A stretch of 64,000 bases of DNA, from the NCBI RefSeq assembly GCF_963422335.1, contig NZ_OY729424.1, forward strand, positions 2,480,001 through 2,544,000, given 5' to 3'. Below are positions 8,541 to 16,643 of the stretch, piece by piece. Positions within the stretch are counted from its first letter, which is position 1, and each line of letters opens with the position of its first letter. The notes under the pieces were generated by a model. It saw nothing but the letters and a program-made list of their open reading frames with translations, was not told where the DNA came from and searched no databases. The position numbers were made by a program, and so were the translations under genes. Source of the stretch: an uncultured Roseateles sp. (GTDB taxonomy: Bacteria; Pseudomonadota; Gammaproteobacteria; Burkholderiales; Burkholderiaceae_C).

Positions 8541-9793
8541 CCGGCTTGACGCGGCGCGGCCTGCTGGCCTGCGGGCTGCTGGGCGCCAACTCGGCACGCG
8601 CGACCGGGCGCGTGGTGCTGCAGGTGGCGGCCTTTCCGCTGGTGGACGAGATCGCCCGCGCGGCGCTGCCGCAATGGCAGACGCTGCATCCGGAGGTGGA
8701 TATCCAGATCGTCTCGCGCCAGTACGCCGACCATCACACGGCCATGACAACAGCCCTGTCCACCTCCTCGCTGCTGCCCGATGTGATGGCGCTGGAGTCC
8801 AGCTTCGTCGGCCGCTTTGCGCAGGGCGGCGGTCTCGAAGACCTGGCCCAGCCGCGCTACGACGTCGGCCGCTTCCGCTCGCGCCTGGTGCCCTATGCCT
8901 ACGACCAGGCGCTGGGCCGCAACGGCGCGGTGGTGGCCGTGCCTACCGACATCGGCCCGGGCACGATGCTGTACCGGCAGGACATCGTTGCCCGCGCTGG
9001 CGTGGACCCGGAGGAGCTGACGCAATCCTGGGCCAGCTATATCGCCGCCGGCCAGCGCATCAAGCGCAGCACCAGCGCCTATCTGATCGCCCACGTCAGC
9101 GAGATCAAGGACATCCTGCTGCGCACCGGCATCCAGCCGGGTGAGGGCATGTATTTCGACAGCGAGTCGCGGGTGCTGGTGCAGTCCGAGCGCTTTGTGC
9201 GCGCCTTCGAGGTGGCGCTGCAGGTGCGGCGCCAGGGGCTCGATGCACGGGTCAACGCCTGGTCCAACGAATGGGCCGAGGGCTTCAAGCGCGGCAGCTT
9301 GGCCACCGAGCTGGGTGGCGCCTGGCTGGTGGGCCAGCTCAGCAACTGGGTGGCGCCGCAGACCGCCGGCCTGTGGCGGGCCGCCCAGCTGCCCGAGGGC
9401 GCCAATGCCGGCTATGGCGGCGCCTTCTACGCGATGCCGCGGCGCGCCGCGCCGGAGCGCAAGGCGCTGGCCTGGCAGTTCATCCAGCTGATGACACTGG
9501 ACCGCGAGCGCCAGCTCGCCGCCTTCAAGACGCATGACGCCTTTCCGGCCCTGCTGGAGACGCATGAGGACGCCTTCTTCGATGAACCCGTGGCCTTTCT
9601 GGGTGGCCAGAGGGCGCGGCTGTTATGGCGGGTGGCTGCGCGGCGCATCACGGCCGCCCGCGTGCACAAGCAGAACGGCTTTGCCGACGAGGTGGTCGGC
9701 AGCGAGCTCGATCAGGTGCTCAAGCGTGGCAAGACCATACGCAACGCTTTGCAGGATGCCGCGCGCCTGCTCGAGCGGCGCGCCCACCGATGA
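8537..9793 (+). CDS. Sugar ABC transporter substrate-binding protein (paralogue 1)
   Basis: 418-residue extracellular solute-binding protein of the MalE/UgpB type. The N-terminus MTGLTRRGLLACGLLG has an RR motif and could be a Tat-type or an ordinary signal. The ATG at 8537 overlaps the stop of the GH30 gene (ATGA). It is strongly similar over its whole length to the binding protein at 23328-24578 (shared stretches DHHTAMTTALSTS, APTDIGPGT or VPTDIGPGT, GIQPGEG, GLWRAAQLPEGA, DAFPALLET). No permease or ATPase gene is adjacent, so it probably delivers sugar to the permease pair encoded at 21.5-23.3 kb. Confidence 0.9.
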   Translation: MTGLTRRGLLACGLLGANSARATGRVVLQVAAFPLVDEIARAALPQWQTLHPEVDIQIVSRQYADHHTAMTTALSTSSLLPDVMALESSFVGRFAQGGGLEDLAQPRYDVGRFRSRLVPYAYDQALGRNGAVVAVPTDIGPGTMLYRQDIVARAGVDPEELTQSWASYIAAGQRIKRSTSAYLIAHVSEIKDILLRTGIQPGEGMYFDSESRVLVQSERFVRAFEVALQVRRQGLDARVNAWSNEWAEGFKRGSLATELGGAWLVGQLSNWVAPQTAGLWRAAQLPEGANAGYGGAFYAMPRRAAPERKALAWQFIQLMTLDRERQLAAFKTHDAFPALLETHEDAFFDEPVAFLGGQRARLLWRVAARRITAARVHKQNGFADEVVGSELDQVLKRGKTIRNALQDAARLLERRAHR

Positions 9794-9820
9794 CATGATT
9801 TGCTCAGGGAGACTGTTGAA

Positions 9821-10687
9821 ATGAACCATTTGTTGACCCGGCGCTGGCCCTTGACCTCGCTGCTCGCCGCGCTGTGCCTGGGTGGCTGCGGCTCCGGCGG
9901 CGCGGCCGAGGCGATTGCGCCACCGCTGCCGGCGTCCGACGCGCTGGCCCTGCCACCCGGCTATCAGCTCGTCTGGTCCGACGAGTTCGACAAGTCCGGT
10001 TTGCCGGACCCGGCCAAGTGGGCCTATGACACCGGCATGAACAAGCAGGGCTGGCACAACCGCGAGCAGCAGTATTACAGCGGCCCGCGGGCCGAGAACG
10101 CCGAGGTACGCGACGGCCGCCTGGTCATCACCGCCCGCAAAGAGCAGATGACGGCCGCCGCTGACTGGGGTGGTCAGCCCTATACCTCGACCCGGCTGCT
10201 GACAGCTGGCAAGCAGGACTGGGCCTACGGCTTCTTCGAGATCCGCGCCAAGCTGCCCTGCGGCAGGGGCACCTGGCCGGCGATCTGGATGCTGGGCAGC
10301 CAGGGCGACTGGCCGGCCGGTGGCGAGCTGGACATCATGGAGCAGACCGGCAAGGAGCCGACCAAGGTCTTCAGTACCACGCACACCACCTCGGGCAGTG
10401 GCGGCAATGGGGCGGGCGCGGCCACCCAGGTGACTGACGCCTGCACCGCCTTCCACACCTACCAGATGCTGTGGACGGCGCAGCAGATCAGCTTTGGCAT
10501 CGACGGCAAGACCCACTTCACCTACAAGAACGCCGGCACCGGCAAGGCCCAATGGCCCTTCGATGCGCCGCAGTTCCTGATACTCAATATCGCCATTGGC
10601 GGCGACCTGGGCGGTCCGGTCGACGACAGCATCTTCCCGGTGCGCATGGAGGTCGAGTACGTGAGGGTGTACCAGCCGGCCAAGTGA
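9821..10687 (+). CDS. GH16-family endo-beta-1,3-glucanase lipoprotein
   Basis: 288-residue laminarinase-type enzyme that would cut internal bonds of beta-1,3-glucan. The catalytic ExDxxE signature is seen as GELDIMEQ, with E169 (nucleophile), D171 and E174 (acid/base). The N-terminus carries a lipobox (CLGGC), so it is likely a lipoprotein anchored in a membrane; outer-membrane display would suit action on polymer. Chosen start 9821 has AGGGAG about 9 bases upstream; further upstream in-frame codons lack this. It is the last gene of the plus-strand cluster and converges on an unrelated membrane-protein gene. Exact glucan specificity is inferred from family and neighbours. Confidence 0.92.
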   Translation: MNHLLTRRWPLTSLLAALCLGGCGSGGAAEAIAPPLPASDALALPPGYQLVWSDEFDKSGLPDPAKWAYDTGMNKQGWHNREQQYYSGPRAENAEVRDGRLVITARKEQMTAAADWGGQPYTSTRLLTAGKQDWAYGFFEIRAKLPCGRGTWPAIWMLGSQGDWPAGGELDIMEQTGKEPTKVFSTTHTTSGSGGNGAGAATQVTDACTAFHTYQMLWTAQQISFGIDGKTHFTYKNAGTGKAQWPFDAPQFLILNIAIGGDLGGPVDDSIFPVRMEVEYVRVYQPAK

Positions 10688-10697
10688 GGCTTGGCTG

Positions 10698-11240
10698 TCA
10701 GGCCCTGACCCTCGCCAGCGCCCACCCAAAGGCTGGGCGCACCAGGTGGTGCGCCGTCGCTGACAGCGCAGCAATGAAGCTCACCACGAGTGCCGGCAGG
10801 ATGGGGCCGAAGGTGATGCTCATGCCCAGCACGAAGCCCAGCACATACTCGCTTCGATAGCTTGGCACCACCAAGCCGAGCAGGAGAATGCCGAGAAGGA
10901 CGTAGGCCGGGGCGTCCGCGTTGCCGCTCACAAAGGCCAGCGACAAGGCAATGCCGGCGACAAGCGCACCGAACGCGGCTGCTGCAGTGTTTTTTGCAGC
11001 CTGCGCGGTCGTCGCCCGCTTCAGCAATCTACCCGCAAGAAACCAGGCCAGCAGGGGCAGAAAGAGGGCTCCCCAGGCATTGGAGATGGCGGGCAGATCG
11101 GCCTGATTGAGCAGGTGGTGGCGCTGGATACCGCCGTGAAAGACCTGCCATGCCAGATGGCTCAATTCAGCAAGTGCAACCAGGGCGGTGATCAGCCGTC
11201 GGGCTGTCACGCTGGCCGGGGTGTTGGTCGTCTCAAGCAT
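10698..11240 (-). CDS. Multi-pass membrane protein of unknown function
   Basis: 180 residues with about five hydrophobic helices (LITALVALAELSHLAW, GALFLPLLAWFLAG, AFGALVAGIALSLAF, VLLGILLLGLVVP, FGPILPALVVSFIAAL). Start chosen at 11240 because AGGAGA lies directly upstream; the frame further upstream is an extension without a start signal. I do not recognise the family. It is convergent with the GH16 gene (10 bp between stops) and divergent from the metallophosphoesterase gene, so it is probably a single-gene unit unrelated to glucan use. Confidence 0.7.
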   Translation of the reverse strand: MLETTNTPASVTARRLITALVALAELSHLAWQVFHGGIQRHHLLNQADLPAISNAWGALFLPLLAWFLAGRLLKRATTAQAAKNTAAAAFGALVAGIALSLAFVSGNADAPAYVLLGILLLGLVVPSYRSEYVLGFVLGMSITFGPILPALVVSFIAALSATAHHLVRPAFGWALARVRA

Positions 11241-11403
11241 GTCTGTCTCCTGGGTCAGCGTCGGGTTGCTGAGCACTCTAGGGGCGCCCGCTCGCAGCGT
11301 GTAGCGCCATGCGACGGATGGGAGCGTGGGCCCATCGAGCTGCAACCCAGGCCGATGGAGACCGCTCGCTTGAACCCGGCCGCGCCGCCCCCATCTGGCA
11401 GCG

Positions 11404-12516
11404 ATGACCGGAATCTGGCTGTTGGCCCTGCTGCACCTCTACATTGGCTGGCGTGTGGCGCCGCAGTTGCCGGGCCCGCTGGCCGCGGGGGCGTTCATCG
11501 CGCTGTTGCTGCTGTCGTTGGCCTTGATACCGGCGGCGCTGCTGGGGCGCAAGGCGCGCAAGCGCGCCACCGCCGACCGTTGGACCTGGGCCGGCATGCT
11601 GGCCCTGGGCCTGTTCTCGATGCTGCTGGTGTTGACGCTGCTGCGCGACCTGTTGCTGCTGGCTGCGCTGCCGTTCGCGTTGCCGCCGCTGGCCGTGCCC
11701 AGCGCCATTGCCGTACCAACCCTGGCCTTGCTGGCCGCGCTGTGGGGCCTGGTCGGCGCGCGGCGCACCGCCCGCGTGCGCGAAGTCGAGGTGCCCATCG
11801 TCGGCTTGCCGGCGGCGCTGCAGGGCTTCACCATTGCCCAGATCACCGATGTCCATGTCGGGCCGACCGTCAAGCGTGGCTATGTGCAGGCTATCGTCGA
11901 GTCGGTCAATCGGCTGCAGGCCGATGCAGTGGCCGTCACCGGCGATCTGGTCGACGGCCGGGTGGCGGACCTGCAGGACGACGTTGCGCCGCTGGCTGAC
12001 CTGCAGTCAAGACATGGCACTTTCTTCGTCACCGGCAACCACGAGTACTACAGCGGTGCCAATGAGTGGACGGCCCTGCTCGGTAGCCTCGGCCTGCGCG
12101 TGCTGAGCAACGAGCATGTGGTGCTGCAGCACGACGGAGCCCAGCTGGTGATGGCCGGTGTGGCCGACTTCAGCGCCCACCACTTCGAGCCCGGCCAGCG
12201 CAGCGACCCGCAGCGGGCGATGGCCGGCGCGCCTGTGAGCGCCGGGCTGCGCGTCCTGCTGGCGCACCAGCCACGCAGCGCGCCGGCCGCCGCCGATGCG
12301 GGTTTTGACGTGCAGTTGTCCGGCCACACCCATGGCGGCCAGTTCTGGCCCTGGAATCTGTTCGTGCCGCTGCAACAGCCGTTCACGGCCGGCCTGCATA
12401 GGCTGCGCCAGCTGTGGGTCTATACCAGCCGCGGCACCGGCTACTGGGGTCCGCCGCTGCGCCTGGGTGCGCCATCGGAGATCACCCGGCTGCGTTTTGT
12501 CAGGGCGGTCCCTTGA
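11404..12516 (+). CDS. Membrane-anchored metallophosphoesterase (YkuE-like)
   Basis: 370-residue protein with an N-terminal membrane part (about four hydrophobic helices in residues 1-125) and a C-terminal calcineurin-like phosphoesterase domain. The metal-binding blocks appear in order: ITDVHVG, GDLVDG, GNHEYY, LAHQP and SGHTHGGQ. The family hydrolyses phosphoesters with two metal ions; related YkuE-type proteins act on lipid-linked substrates such as UDP-diacylglucosamine or phospholipids, but the substrate here is unknown. It stands alone, divergent from the membrane-protein gene at 10698-11240. Confidence 0.88.
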   Translation: MTGIWLLALLHLYIGWRVAPQLPGPLAAGAFIALLLLSLALIPAALLGRKARKRATADRWTWAGMLALGLFSMLLVLTLLRDLLLLAALPFALPPLAVPSAIAVPTLALLAALWGLVGARRTARVREVEVPIVGLPAALQGFTIAQITDVHVGPTVKRGYVQAIVESVNRLQADAVAVTGDLVDGRVADLQDDVAPLADLQSRHGTFFVTGNHEYYSGANEWTALLGSLGLRVLSNEHVVLQHDGAQLVMAGVADFSAHHFEPGQRSDPQRAMAGAPVSAGLRVLLAHQPRSAPAAADAGFDVQLSGHTHGGQFWPWNLFVPLQQPFTAGLHRLRQLWVYTSRGTGYWGPPLRLGAPSEITRLRFVRAVP

Positions 12517-12607
12517 TTGCGGGGCTGTGAGAGCCGTTACGGCGCTGGCCTCGTGTCATGATCTGCCTGCCTATCCCTTCGTCCCCAACCTGCCAACGAG
12601 GCCGCAG

Positions 12608-12811
12608 ATGAAAACGATAGACGAAATGCTGAGCCTGAAGCTGCTCACACCGGACCAGCATGCCGACATCGGTGCCTGGGTGGCCCATGCCCGCACGCCC
12701 GAGGCCATCATGCAGATGCCTGCGCCGCTATGGCGCTCGCTGGAGCTGGCCAGCGTGCTGATGGACTTTGACGCCGATCTGCAGCAGCCGCCCAGTTTTG
12801 ATCACGAATGA
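12608..12811 (+). CDS. Small protein of unknown function (67 aa)
   Basis: 67-residue protein starting MKTIDEMLSLKLLTPDQHADI and ending FDHE, predicted soluble and helical, without cysteine or signal peptide. The region before its ATG shows little ribosome-binding sequence beyond a weak GAGG. Its stop overlaps the start of the next gene (ATGA), suggesting translational coupling with the NTF2-like protein. I do not recognise a family. Confidence 0.65.
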   Translation: MKTIDEMLSLKLLTPDQHADIGAWVAHARTPEAIMQMPAPLWRSLELASVLMDFDADLQQPPSFDHE

Positions 12812-13212
12812 TGAAACCGATCTCGCAAACTGACCGCCATGTCGAGGTGGTCCAGCGCTATCTGTCGCGGTTGGAGGCCTCCGATGTGGAGGCCATCACC
12901 GCGCTGTTTGCGCCGAAGGCCAAGATCTACTCCCCCTTTCTGGGCTGGATGGACCCCCGGCCGTTCTTCATCAAGGTCCGTGAGGCCTCGGGGCAAAGCC
13001 GTATCGAGACGCTGGACATCCTGGTCAGCGCCCACGGCGGCCCGCGGGCGATTGCCTACTTCATCTACCACTGGCAGCTGAAGGACGGCGCCGACGTGCA
13101 CTTCAACTGCGTGGACGTGTTCGACTTCGACGCCAATGGTTTGATCGAGTGCATGACCATCATGTACGACACCCACCCGGTGCGAGCCCAGGTGGGTGGC
13201 AAGTACGGCTGA
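12808..13212 (+). CDS. NTF2-like / SnoaL-type protein
   Basis: 134-residue single-domain protein of the cone-shaped NTF2-like superfamily. The usual pattern is seen: helix HVEVVQRYLSRLEASDVEAI followed by LFAPKAKIYSPF and beta strands with FFIKVREAS and FNCVDVFDFDANGLI. Such proteins are small-ligand binders, isomerases or polyketide cyclases; nothing fixes the function here. It overlaps the 67-residue gene upstream, and it lies convergent with the ECF41 partner gene, whose sigma factor also carries an NTF2-like domain. Confidence 0.75.
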   Translation: MMKPISQTDRHVEVVQRYLSRLEASDVEAITALFAPKAKIYSPFLGWMDPRPFFIKVREASGQSRIETLDILVSAHGGPRAIAYFIYHWQLKDGADVHFNCVDVFDFDANGLIECMTIMYDTHPVRAQVGGKYG

Positions 13213-13229
13213 AGGTTTTCCGCGGCGGC

Positions 13230-13685
13230 TTACTCGATCGGCTTTTCGACCACCGGCGCACGCATGCCTATGGCCATGCGGTTCCAGCCATTGATCAGCG
13301 CGATGGTCCAGCTCAGTTCGACGATCTCCTGGTCGCTGAACTGCAGCTTCAGTGCTTCGAAGGCGGTATCCTGACCGCCGTGATCGGCTAGCCGCGTCAG
13401 GACCTCGGCCCATTCCAGCGCGGCGCGTTCGCGGGCGCTGTACAGGCCGACCTCGCGCCAGGTGGACAGGCTGTTGATGCGCTGCCAGCCCTCGCCGGTT
13501 TCGCGCAGGATGCGGGTGTGCATGTCCAGGCAGAAGGCGCAGCCATTGAGCTGCGACACGCGGGACTGCACCAGTTCCACCAGCTGCGGGCCCAGCGAGG
13601 ACTTGGCCAGGGTGGCGCTGACGCCAGCCATCGCTTGGTAGGACTTGGACGAGATCTGGGTCCAGGGGAGGCGAGCTTCGTTCAT
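13230..13685 (-). CDS. Carboxymuconolactone decarboxylase / AhpD-family protein (ECF41 partner)
   Basis: 151-residue member of the CMD/AhpD family with the redox motif CAFCLDMH (CxxC followed by a nearby His) that in AhpD-type proteins reduces peroxides or partner thiols. The C-terminus ELSWTIALINGWNRMAIG is typical of the alkylhydroperoxidase-like subgroup. It lies immediately downstream of the ECF41-type sigma gene. A TGTCACA-N16-CGTC promoter at 13729-13755 lies in front of it. CMD proteins are the classic neighbours and targets of ECF41 sigma factors. The physiological substrate is not known. Confidence 0.9.
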   Translation of the reverse strand: MNEARLPWTQISSKSYQAMAGVSATLAKSSLGPQLVELVQSRVSQLNGCAFCLDMHTRILRETGEGWQRINSLSTWREVGLYSARERAALEWAEVLTRLADHGGQDTAFEALKLQFSDQEIVELSWTIALINGWNRMAIGMRAPVVEKPIE

Positions 13686-13706
13686 CTAGATACCTTGTTG
13701 AGTTGC

Positions 13707-13721
13707 TGTGTGAGACACACA
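13707..13721. promoter_or_regulatory. Inverted repeat in the leader of the CMD-family gene
   Basis: TGTGTG-AGA-CACACA, a perfect 6-bp inverted repeat with a 3-base centre. It lies about 8-22 bases after the CGTC of the ECF41 promoter, so around or just after the expected transcription start, and 22 bases before the start codon. It could be an operator or a small 5' hairpin. Confidence 0.4.
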
Positions 13722-13724
13722 AAC

Positions 13725-14663
13725 TCAAGACGTTTGAGGCGGCGGCGTTGTGACATTGCGCGTCAAATCGGTATTGACATTGAGCTCGCGGCCCAGCGCG
13801 GCGGCAATGCGCATCAGCTTCTCCGGATTGCGCTGCGAGTGGATGCAGACGATGCGTTCGTCATCGGTTTCGAGCGACTGCGCCGACTCCAGCGTGTCGT
13901 CAATGAAGCGCAGCAAGCCCCATTGGCCGTTGAGCACCACCACCTCGAAGCGCACCTGGCCCGGAAAGCGCAGATGGGTGGCCAGATAGAGCTGGGCAAT
14001 GCGCTGGCCGCCGACCAGAGGCACGCCGAAGCTGGGCACGATGCCCCCGCCGTCGCCGATCAGCTGCGCATCCTCGGCCAGCATGGACTTCAGCGCGCCA
14101 AACTCGCCGCGCACGGCGGCGTCGGCAAAGCCGCGCAGCAGCCGCAGCTGGGTTTCGCGCGCCACCGTGTAGCGCGGCCGCTGGTCCTGCAGCTGGGTCT
14201 TGGCGCGGTGCACGATCTGGCGGCAGGCCGGCTCGGTCTTGCCCAGCGCCTCGGCCACCTCGCCGTAGTCGGCATCGAAGACTTCGCGCAAGAGATAGGC
14301 GGCCCGGGCCTCGGGCGCCAGGCGCTCCAGCAGGGCCATGAAGGCGACCGACACATCGTCGACACGCTCCAGCAAGGCTTCCGGCGAAACCGGTGAGTCG
14401 CTCATCAGCGGCTCCGGCAGCCAGGTGCCGACATAGTGTTCGCGCTGGATCTTGGCCGCGCGCAGCCGGTCGATGGCAATGCGTGTGGTGACAGACACCA
14501 GCCAGGCCTCGCTGTTCTCCACGCTCGCCTGGTCGGCCTCATGCCAGCGAAGCCAGGCGTCCTGGACCACTTCCTCGGCCTCGGCCGAGGAGCCCAGCAT
14601 GCGGTAGGCGATGGCCTGCAGCCGGGGGCGCTGGCGCTTGAAGGTGTCGGTGCTGTCGTTCAT
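13725..14663 (-). CDS. ECF41-type RNA polymerase sigma factor with C-terminal NTF2-like domain
   Basis: 312-residue extracytoplasmic-function sigma factor (SigJ-like). Region 2 begins at FKRQRPRLQAIAYRMLGS, region 4 ends at CRQIVHRAKTQL, and a SnoaL/NTF2-like domain follows. Three signatures of the ECF41 group are seen: WLPEP in the linker, DGGG in the NTF2-like domain and NPEKL near the C-terminus. In ECF41 proteins this extension replaces an anti-sigma factor and modulates activity. It sits next to a CMD-family gene, the usual partner. Matching promoters precede both genes, so it is probably autoregulated. The start ATG lies only 9 bases after the CGTC of its own promoter. Confidence 0.92.
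   Translation of the reverse strand: MNDSTDTFKRQRPRLQAIAYRMLGSSAEAEEVVQDAWLRWHEADQASVENSEAWLVSVTTRIAIDRLRAAKIQREHYVGTWLPEPLMSDSPVSPEALLERVDDVSVAFMALLERLAPEARAAYLLREVFDADYGEVAEALGKTEPACRQIVHRAKTQLQDQRPRYTVARETQLRLLRGFADAAVRGEFGALKSMLAEDAQLIGDGGGIVPSFGVPLVGGQRIAQLYLATHLRFPGQVRFEVVVLNGQWGLLRFIDDTLESAQSLETDDERIVCIHSQRNPEKLMRIAAALGRELNVNTDLTRNVTTPPPQTS
13729..13755 (-). promoter_or_regulatory. ECF41-type promoter of the CMD-family gene
   Basis: On the minus strand, TGTCACA (13755-13749) is followed after exactly 16 bases by CGTC (13732-13729), matching the promoter described for ECF41 sigma factors (TGTCACA-N16-CGTC). It lies partly in the last codons of the sigma gene. The bases before CGTC (TCAAA) are the same as in the second copy. 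Confidence 0.85.
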
Positions 14664-14672
14664 GGAGAGTCA

Positions 14673-14699
14673 GACGTTTGACGCCACCATTCTGTGACA
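14673..14699 (-). promoter_or_regulatory. ECF41-type promoter of the sigma factor gene (autoregulation)
   Basis: On the minus strand, TGTCACA (14699-14693), 16 bases, then CGTC (14676-14673). The last five spacer bases (TCAAA) equal those of the CMD promoter. Its position directly before the sigma gene indicates positive autoregulation. The CGTC ends 9 bases before the ATG, so the transcript from it would be leaderless or almost so. Confidence 0.8.
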
Positions 14700-14720
14700 A
14701 CAGACCGTGCTGTAGCCCCA

Positions 14721-15467
14721 CTAGAGCCCCAATTCCTTCAGTATGGACTCGCGCAGGGCCTGCAGCTGCGGGCTGGACAGCCTGCGCGGATGCGGCATGT
14801 CCACCCGGAAGCTGGCCTGTATCGTCGTCGGCCGGGGCGAGAGCACCAGCACGCGGTCGGCCATGTAGATGGCCTCCTCGACGTCGTGGGTGATCAAGAG
14901 CACCGTGTGCCGCTCTTCGCCGAGGATGCGCAAGAGCTCGGTGCGCATGCGCATATTCATCAGCGCGTCCAGCGCCGAGAAGGGCTCGTCCATATAGAGG
15001 ATTTCGGGCTTGACGACGAAGGCGCGTGCGAGTTCGGCGCGCTTCAGCATGCCGCCCGACAGCTCGTGCGGGTAGGCTGATTCGAAGCCTTTCAGGCCCA
15101 CCATCTCCGCATAGTGGTCGGCCAGCGCGGCCTTGTCGCCATGTTCGTCTCCATTGAGCCCGAACATCAGGTTCTGGCGCACCGTCAGCCACGGAAACAC
15201 CGAGCCATGCTGCGAGATCACGATGCCCTTGGGGCTTGGCTCCAACTGCTCCCTGCCGTCGACCTTGACCGAACCCGAATCGGGCCGTTCGAAGCCGGCA
15301 ATGATGTTCATCAGGGTGGACTTGCCGCAGCCCGAGGGGCCGACGATGGCGACGAACTCGCCATCGGCCACGGTGAAGCTGATGCCGCCGACCACCGGCA
15401 GCGTGGCGCCCTTGTTGGCGGGGAAGCTTTTCCTGATGTCGGTGACGACGATCTTCTTATCGGACAT
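14721..15467 (-). CDS. ABC transporter ATP-binding protein (nitrate/sulfonate/taurine type)
   Basis: 248-residue ATPase of the NrtD/SsuB/TauB type. Walker A is GPSGCGKST, the signature motif appears as LSGGMLKRAELARA and Walker B as ILYMDEPFSALD. The family normally has LSGGMRQR; here ML replaces MR. It is the last gene of a five-gene operon and overlaps the permease gene by 11 bp. It would power import of the ligand bound by the Tat-exported protein at 17230-18285. The substrate is unknown. Confidence 0.88.
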   Translation of the reverse strand: MSDKKIVVTDIRKSFPANKGATLPVVGGISFTVADGEFVAIVGPSGCGKSTLMNIIAGFERPDSGSVKVDGREQLEPSPKGIVISQHGSVFPWLTVRQNLMFGLNGDEHGDKAALADHYAEMVGLKGFESAYPHELSGGMLKRAELARAFVVKPEILYMDEPFSALDALMNMRMRTELLRILGEERHTVLLITHDVEEAIYMADRVLVLSPRPTTIQASFRVDMPHPRRLSSPQLQALRESILKELGL

Positions 15468-16218
15468 AGCGCCACTTCACCGTTTTGAGTCGTTCGAGCA
15501 GGCGCGTGATGCCGTCGAGCAGCAGGCCGATGATGCCGATGATGATCATGCTGGCAATGACCAGGTCGTATCTGTTGCCGGCATTGCGCGAGTCCATGAT
15601 CAGATAGCCCAGGCCCGAGCGCAGCGCAATCATCTCGGCCGCCACCACCACCAGCCAGGCCACGCCTATGCCTATGCGCATACCGATGATGATTTCGGGC
15701 AGCACGGCGGGTATCACCACCTGGCGGAACAGCACGCTGCGCGACACGCCGAAATTGGCCGCCGCGCGCAGATAGCGGCGCTCGATGGTGTGCACGCCCG
15801 AGGTCGTCTGCACAATCATAGGGAACACCGAGGAGATGAAGATCAGGAAGATCGGCGACACATCGCCGACGCCGAACCAGAGTATGGCCAGCGGTATCCA
15901 GGCGATGGGCGAGATCGGCCGCAGCATCTGGAAGATCGGGTTGAAGGTGCGGTAGGCGCCGCCCACCCAGCCCATCCACAGACCGAGCGGCACGGCCACC
16001 AGCAGGGCCAAACCAAAGCCGGTGCCGACGCGGAACAGCGAGGCGCCAATATGCTCCCATAGCGTACCGTCCTCGGCCAGCTCCAGCGTGCCGGTGACCA
16101 CCTGCCACGGCGTCGGGAAGATGGCACTCTCGGTCTTCACCACCACCGCCCACCAGACGGCGATGACCAGGGCCATCACTACCAGCGGTGGCAGTATCTT
16201 GCTCAGTCTCTCCTTCAC
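15457..16218 (-). CDS. ABC transporter permease (nitrate/sulfonate/taurine type)
   Basis: 253-residue inner-membrane permease of the SsuC/TauC type, with about six membrane helices (for example ILPPLVVMALVIAVWWAVV). The EAA loop is seen around IERRYLRAAANFGVSR. I favour the GTG at 16218, whose last two bases join the stop of the preceding gene (GTGA), because the same coupling is used at the two upstream junctions. An ATG at 16251 would overlap the upstream gene by 37 bp. It forms the membrane channel of the importer in this operon. Confidence 0.85.
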   Translation of the reverse strand: MKERLSKILPPLVVMALVIAVWWAVVVKTESAIFPTPWQVVTGTLELAEDGTLWEHIGASLFRVGTGFGLALLVAVPLGLWMGWVGGAYRTFNPIFQMLRPISPIAWIPLAILWFGVGDVSPIFLIFISSVFPMIVQTTSGVHTIERRYLRAAANFGVSRSVLFRQVVIPAVLPEIIIGMRIGIGVAWLVVVAAEMIALRSGLGYLIMDSRNAGNRYDLVIASMIIIGIIGLLLDGITRLLERLKTVKWRYVR

Positions 16219-16643
16219 TGCACGCTCTTTCTCAAATGCTGTAGGCGCCAAGACACCATGGGCCAGCCCGGCGCCGGATGGGGATCGACGATCACGCTCA
16301 TCTGCCCGCTGGCGTGAGCGGTGCAGGCGAAGCTGTAGGTCGAGGCGACTTCAAACGGCAGGCGAAAACTCTGGCCCGGCATGATCAGCACCGGGCCGAA
16401 GACCTGGGGCACGGCGTCGAGGTTCTTCAACAGCAGCGTGTCCTTGAGGCCCAGGGTCAGCCGTATCGTGTCCGGCAGGATCTCGACCTTGTCGCCCGCC
16501 ATGCGGCGTGCGTAGGTGCCGGCCGGGATTTCGAACAGCTCGTCGCGCGAGTCGGCTTGAATCGGCGCCAGCGCGGCCCAGGCCAGCGCAGCCCCGATCA
16601 GCAGGCCCAGGCTCGCGGCCAGAAAGGTCAGGCCGCGCTTCAC
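16215..16643 (-). CDS. Exported cupredoxin-like protein
   Basis: 142 residues: one N-terminal hydrophobic segment (signal or anchor, LTFLAASLGLLIGAALAWAAL) and a beta-rich cupredoxin fold. The C-terminal copper loop CTAHASGQM has the type-1 arrangement C-x2-H-x4-M. The first histidine ligand usually found after the NxD motif appears replaced by Gln (NLDAVPQVFGP), so copper binding may be altered. The start is GTG at 16643, overlapping the stop of the Sco1-like gene (GTGA). With that neighbour it suggests a copper-related periplasmic step connected to the ABC importer. Confidence 0.75.
   Translation of the reverse strand: MKRGLTFLAASLGLLIGAALAWAALAPIQADSRDELFEIPAGTYARRMAGDKVEILPDTIRLTLGLKDTLLLKNLDAVPQVFGPVLIMPGQSFRLPFEVASTYSFACTAHASGQMSVIVDPHPAPGWPMVSWRLQHLRKSVQ

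Noticed and set aside
10718..10740. Inverted repeat GCGCCCA...TGGGCGC as a terminator between GH16 and the membrane-protein gene
   Set aside because: It lies inside the membrane-protein coding region, has a 9-base loop and no T-run; too weak to call.
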